A stretch of 61,621 nt of DNA from Acidobacteriota bacterium (GTDB taxonomy: Bacteria > Acidobacteriota > Terriglobia > Acidiferrales > UBA7541): assembly GCA_021832085.1 (NCBI GenBank), contig JAKBLM010000021.1, positions 1-61,621 on the forward strand. Direction: 5' to 3'. The first letter of the stretch is position 1. The number at the start of each line of letters is the position of its first letter. The position numbers and the translations under genes are program-made. This document shows, piece after piece, positions 61,400-61,621 of the stretch. Under the pieces are notes generated by a model. The model ran no database searches, was not told the DNA's origin, and saw only the letters and a list, made by a program, of their open reading frames with translations.

Positions 61400-61621
61400 T
61401 GGCCTCTCGGCGGACGCTGGAATCCAAGCTCCTTCTGCCGCCACGCCCTGTCGCCCCAGAAGCGCAGCCTTCAGCCCGTGGCCCTCCTCCGTTGGTAGAT
61501 TCTCTCTTGGTTTTCAAGTTGTTTTTTTCTTTGAGGTGGTGTGGAGGAACTTTCTTTTGCTCATGGGCGCGCCGGCGCAGTGGTGAGTTCGGTGTGAGGC
61601 ACGGCGGGTTGGGCGAAGAGC

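Overview
The window is dense, GC-rich bacterial chromosome. It most likely comes from an Acidobacteriota (Terriglobia-like) genome. This is an inference from gene content: two large orphan FtsX/MacB-type permeases of the acidobacterial duplicated orphan permease (ADOP) type, an acidobacterial-type XRE regulator, a DUF1844 gene, a BlaI/M56 pair with unusual C-terminal repeats, and many small REP-like palindromes based on GGCTTCAGCC or GCTTTAGC cores. No phage, transposase, rRNA operon or CRISPR array is visible.

Layout. 1-5.2 kb: the end of an unidentified gene, an ADOP permease, then ribF, a PhnP-like hydrolase and a DUF1844 gene, all on the minus strand. 5.4-8.6 kb: a BlaI-type repressor with an operator-like dyad in its promoter, a BlaR1-like M56 metalloprotease whose C-terminus carries eight ~29-residue repeats, and a secreted protein with five copies of the same repeat. 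8.7-14.6 kb: mazG, a GNAT enzyme paired with an OSBS/N-succinylamino-acid-racemase-like enolase, an EamA transporter, a secreted M15-like protein and a leuB-like dehydrogenase. 15-17.3 kb: a membrane-anchored trehalose-6-phosphate synthase bracketed by two degenerate tRNA-Pro(CGG)-like remnants. 18.2-19.7 kb: DUF134 regulator, NifX-like protein and a small secreted protein. 19.8-28.5 kb: rhomboid protease and PfkB kinase (minus), then recO-glyQ-glyS-ppdK (plus). 28.6-34.3 kb (minus): an LptF-LptG fusion, a YVTN beta-propeller protein, DAHP synthase and a small zinc-ribbon protein.

34.4-39.9 kb is the most distinctive block. Two tandem, overlapping thymidylate-kinase-like P-loop proteins (the second with Arg in place of the Walker A Lys) run into a Ppx/GppA phosphatase and a SixA phosphatase, facing a CHAD-HD fusion protein. 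The context suggests polyphosphate or phosphoryl metabolism. 40-45.3 kb: nfo, leuS, guaA. 45.4-47.6 kb: XRE regulator, then an ECF sigma/anti-sigma/Spy-like operon with a probable autoregulatory promoter. 47.8-53.9 kb (minus): ssb and a complete tolQ-tolR-tolA-tolB-pal-cpoB envelope cluster, in which tolQ appears to need a non-canonical start codon. 54.2-61.1 kb: miaB, a DUF151 nuclease-like gene, a repeat-rich spacer, parA-parB and a second ADOP permease, followed by more REP-like repeats.

Most of the window is housekeeping (tRNA charging, nucleotide and cofactor synthesis, envelope integrity, chromosome partitioning). The candidate new systems are the BlaI/M56/repeat-protein module and the tandem-kinase/Ppx/SixA/CHAD-HD module. 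All functional statements come from reading the sequence and from family knowledge; no database search was run.
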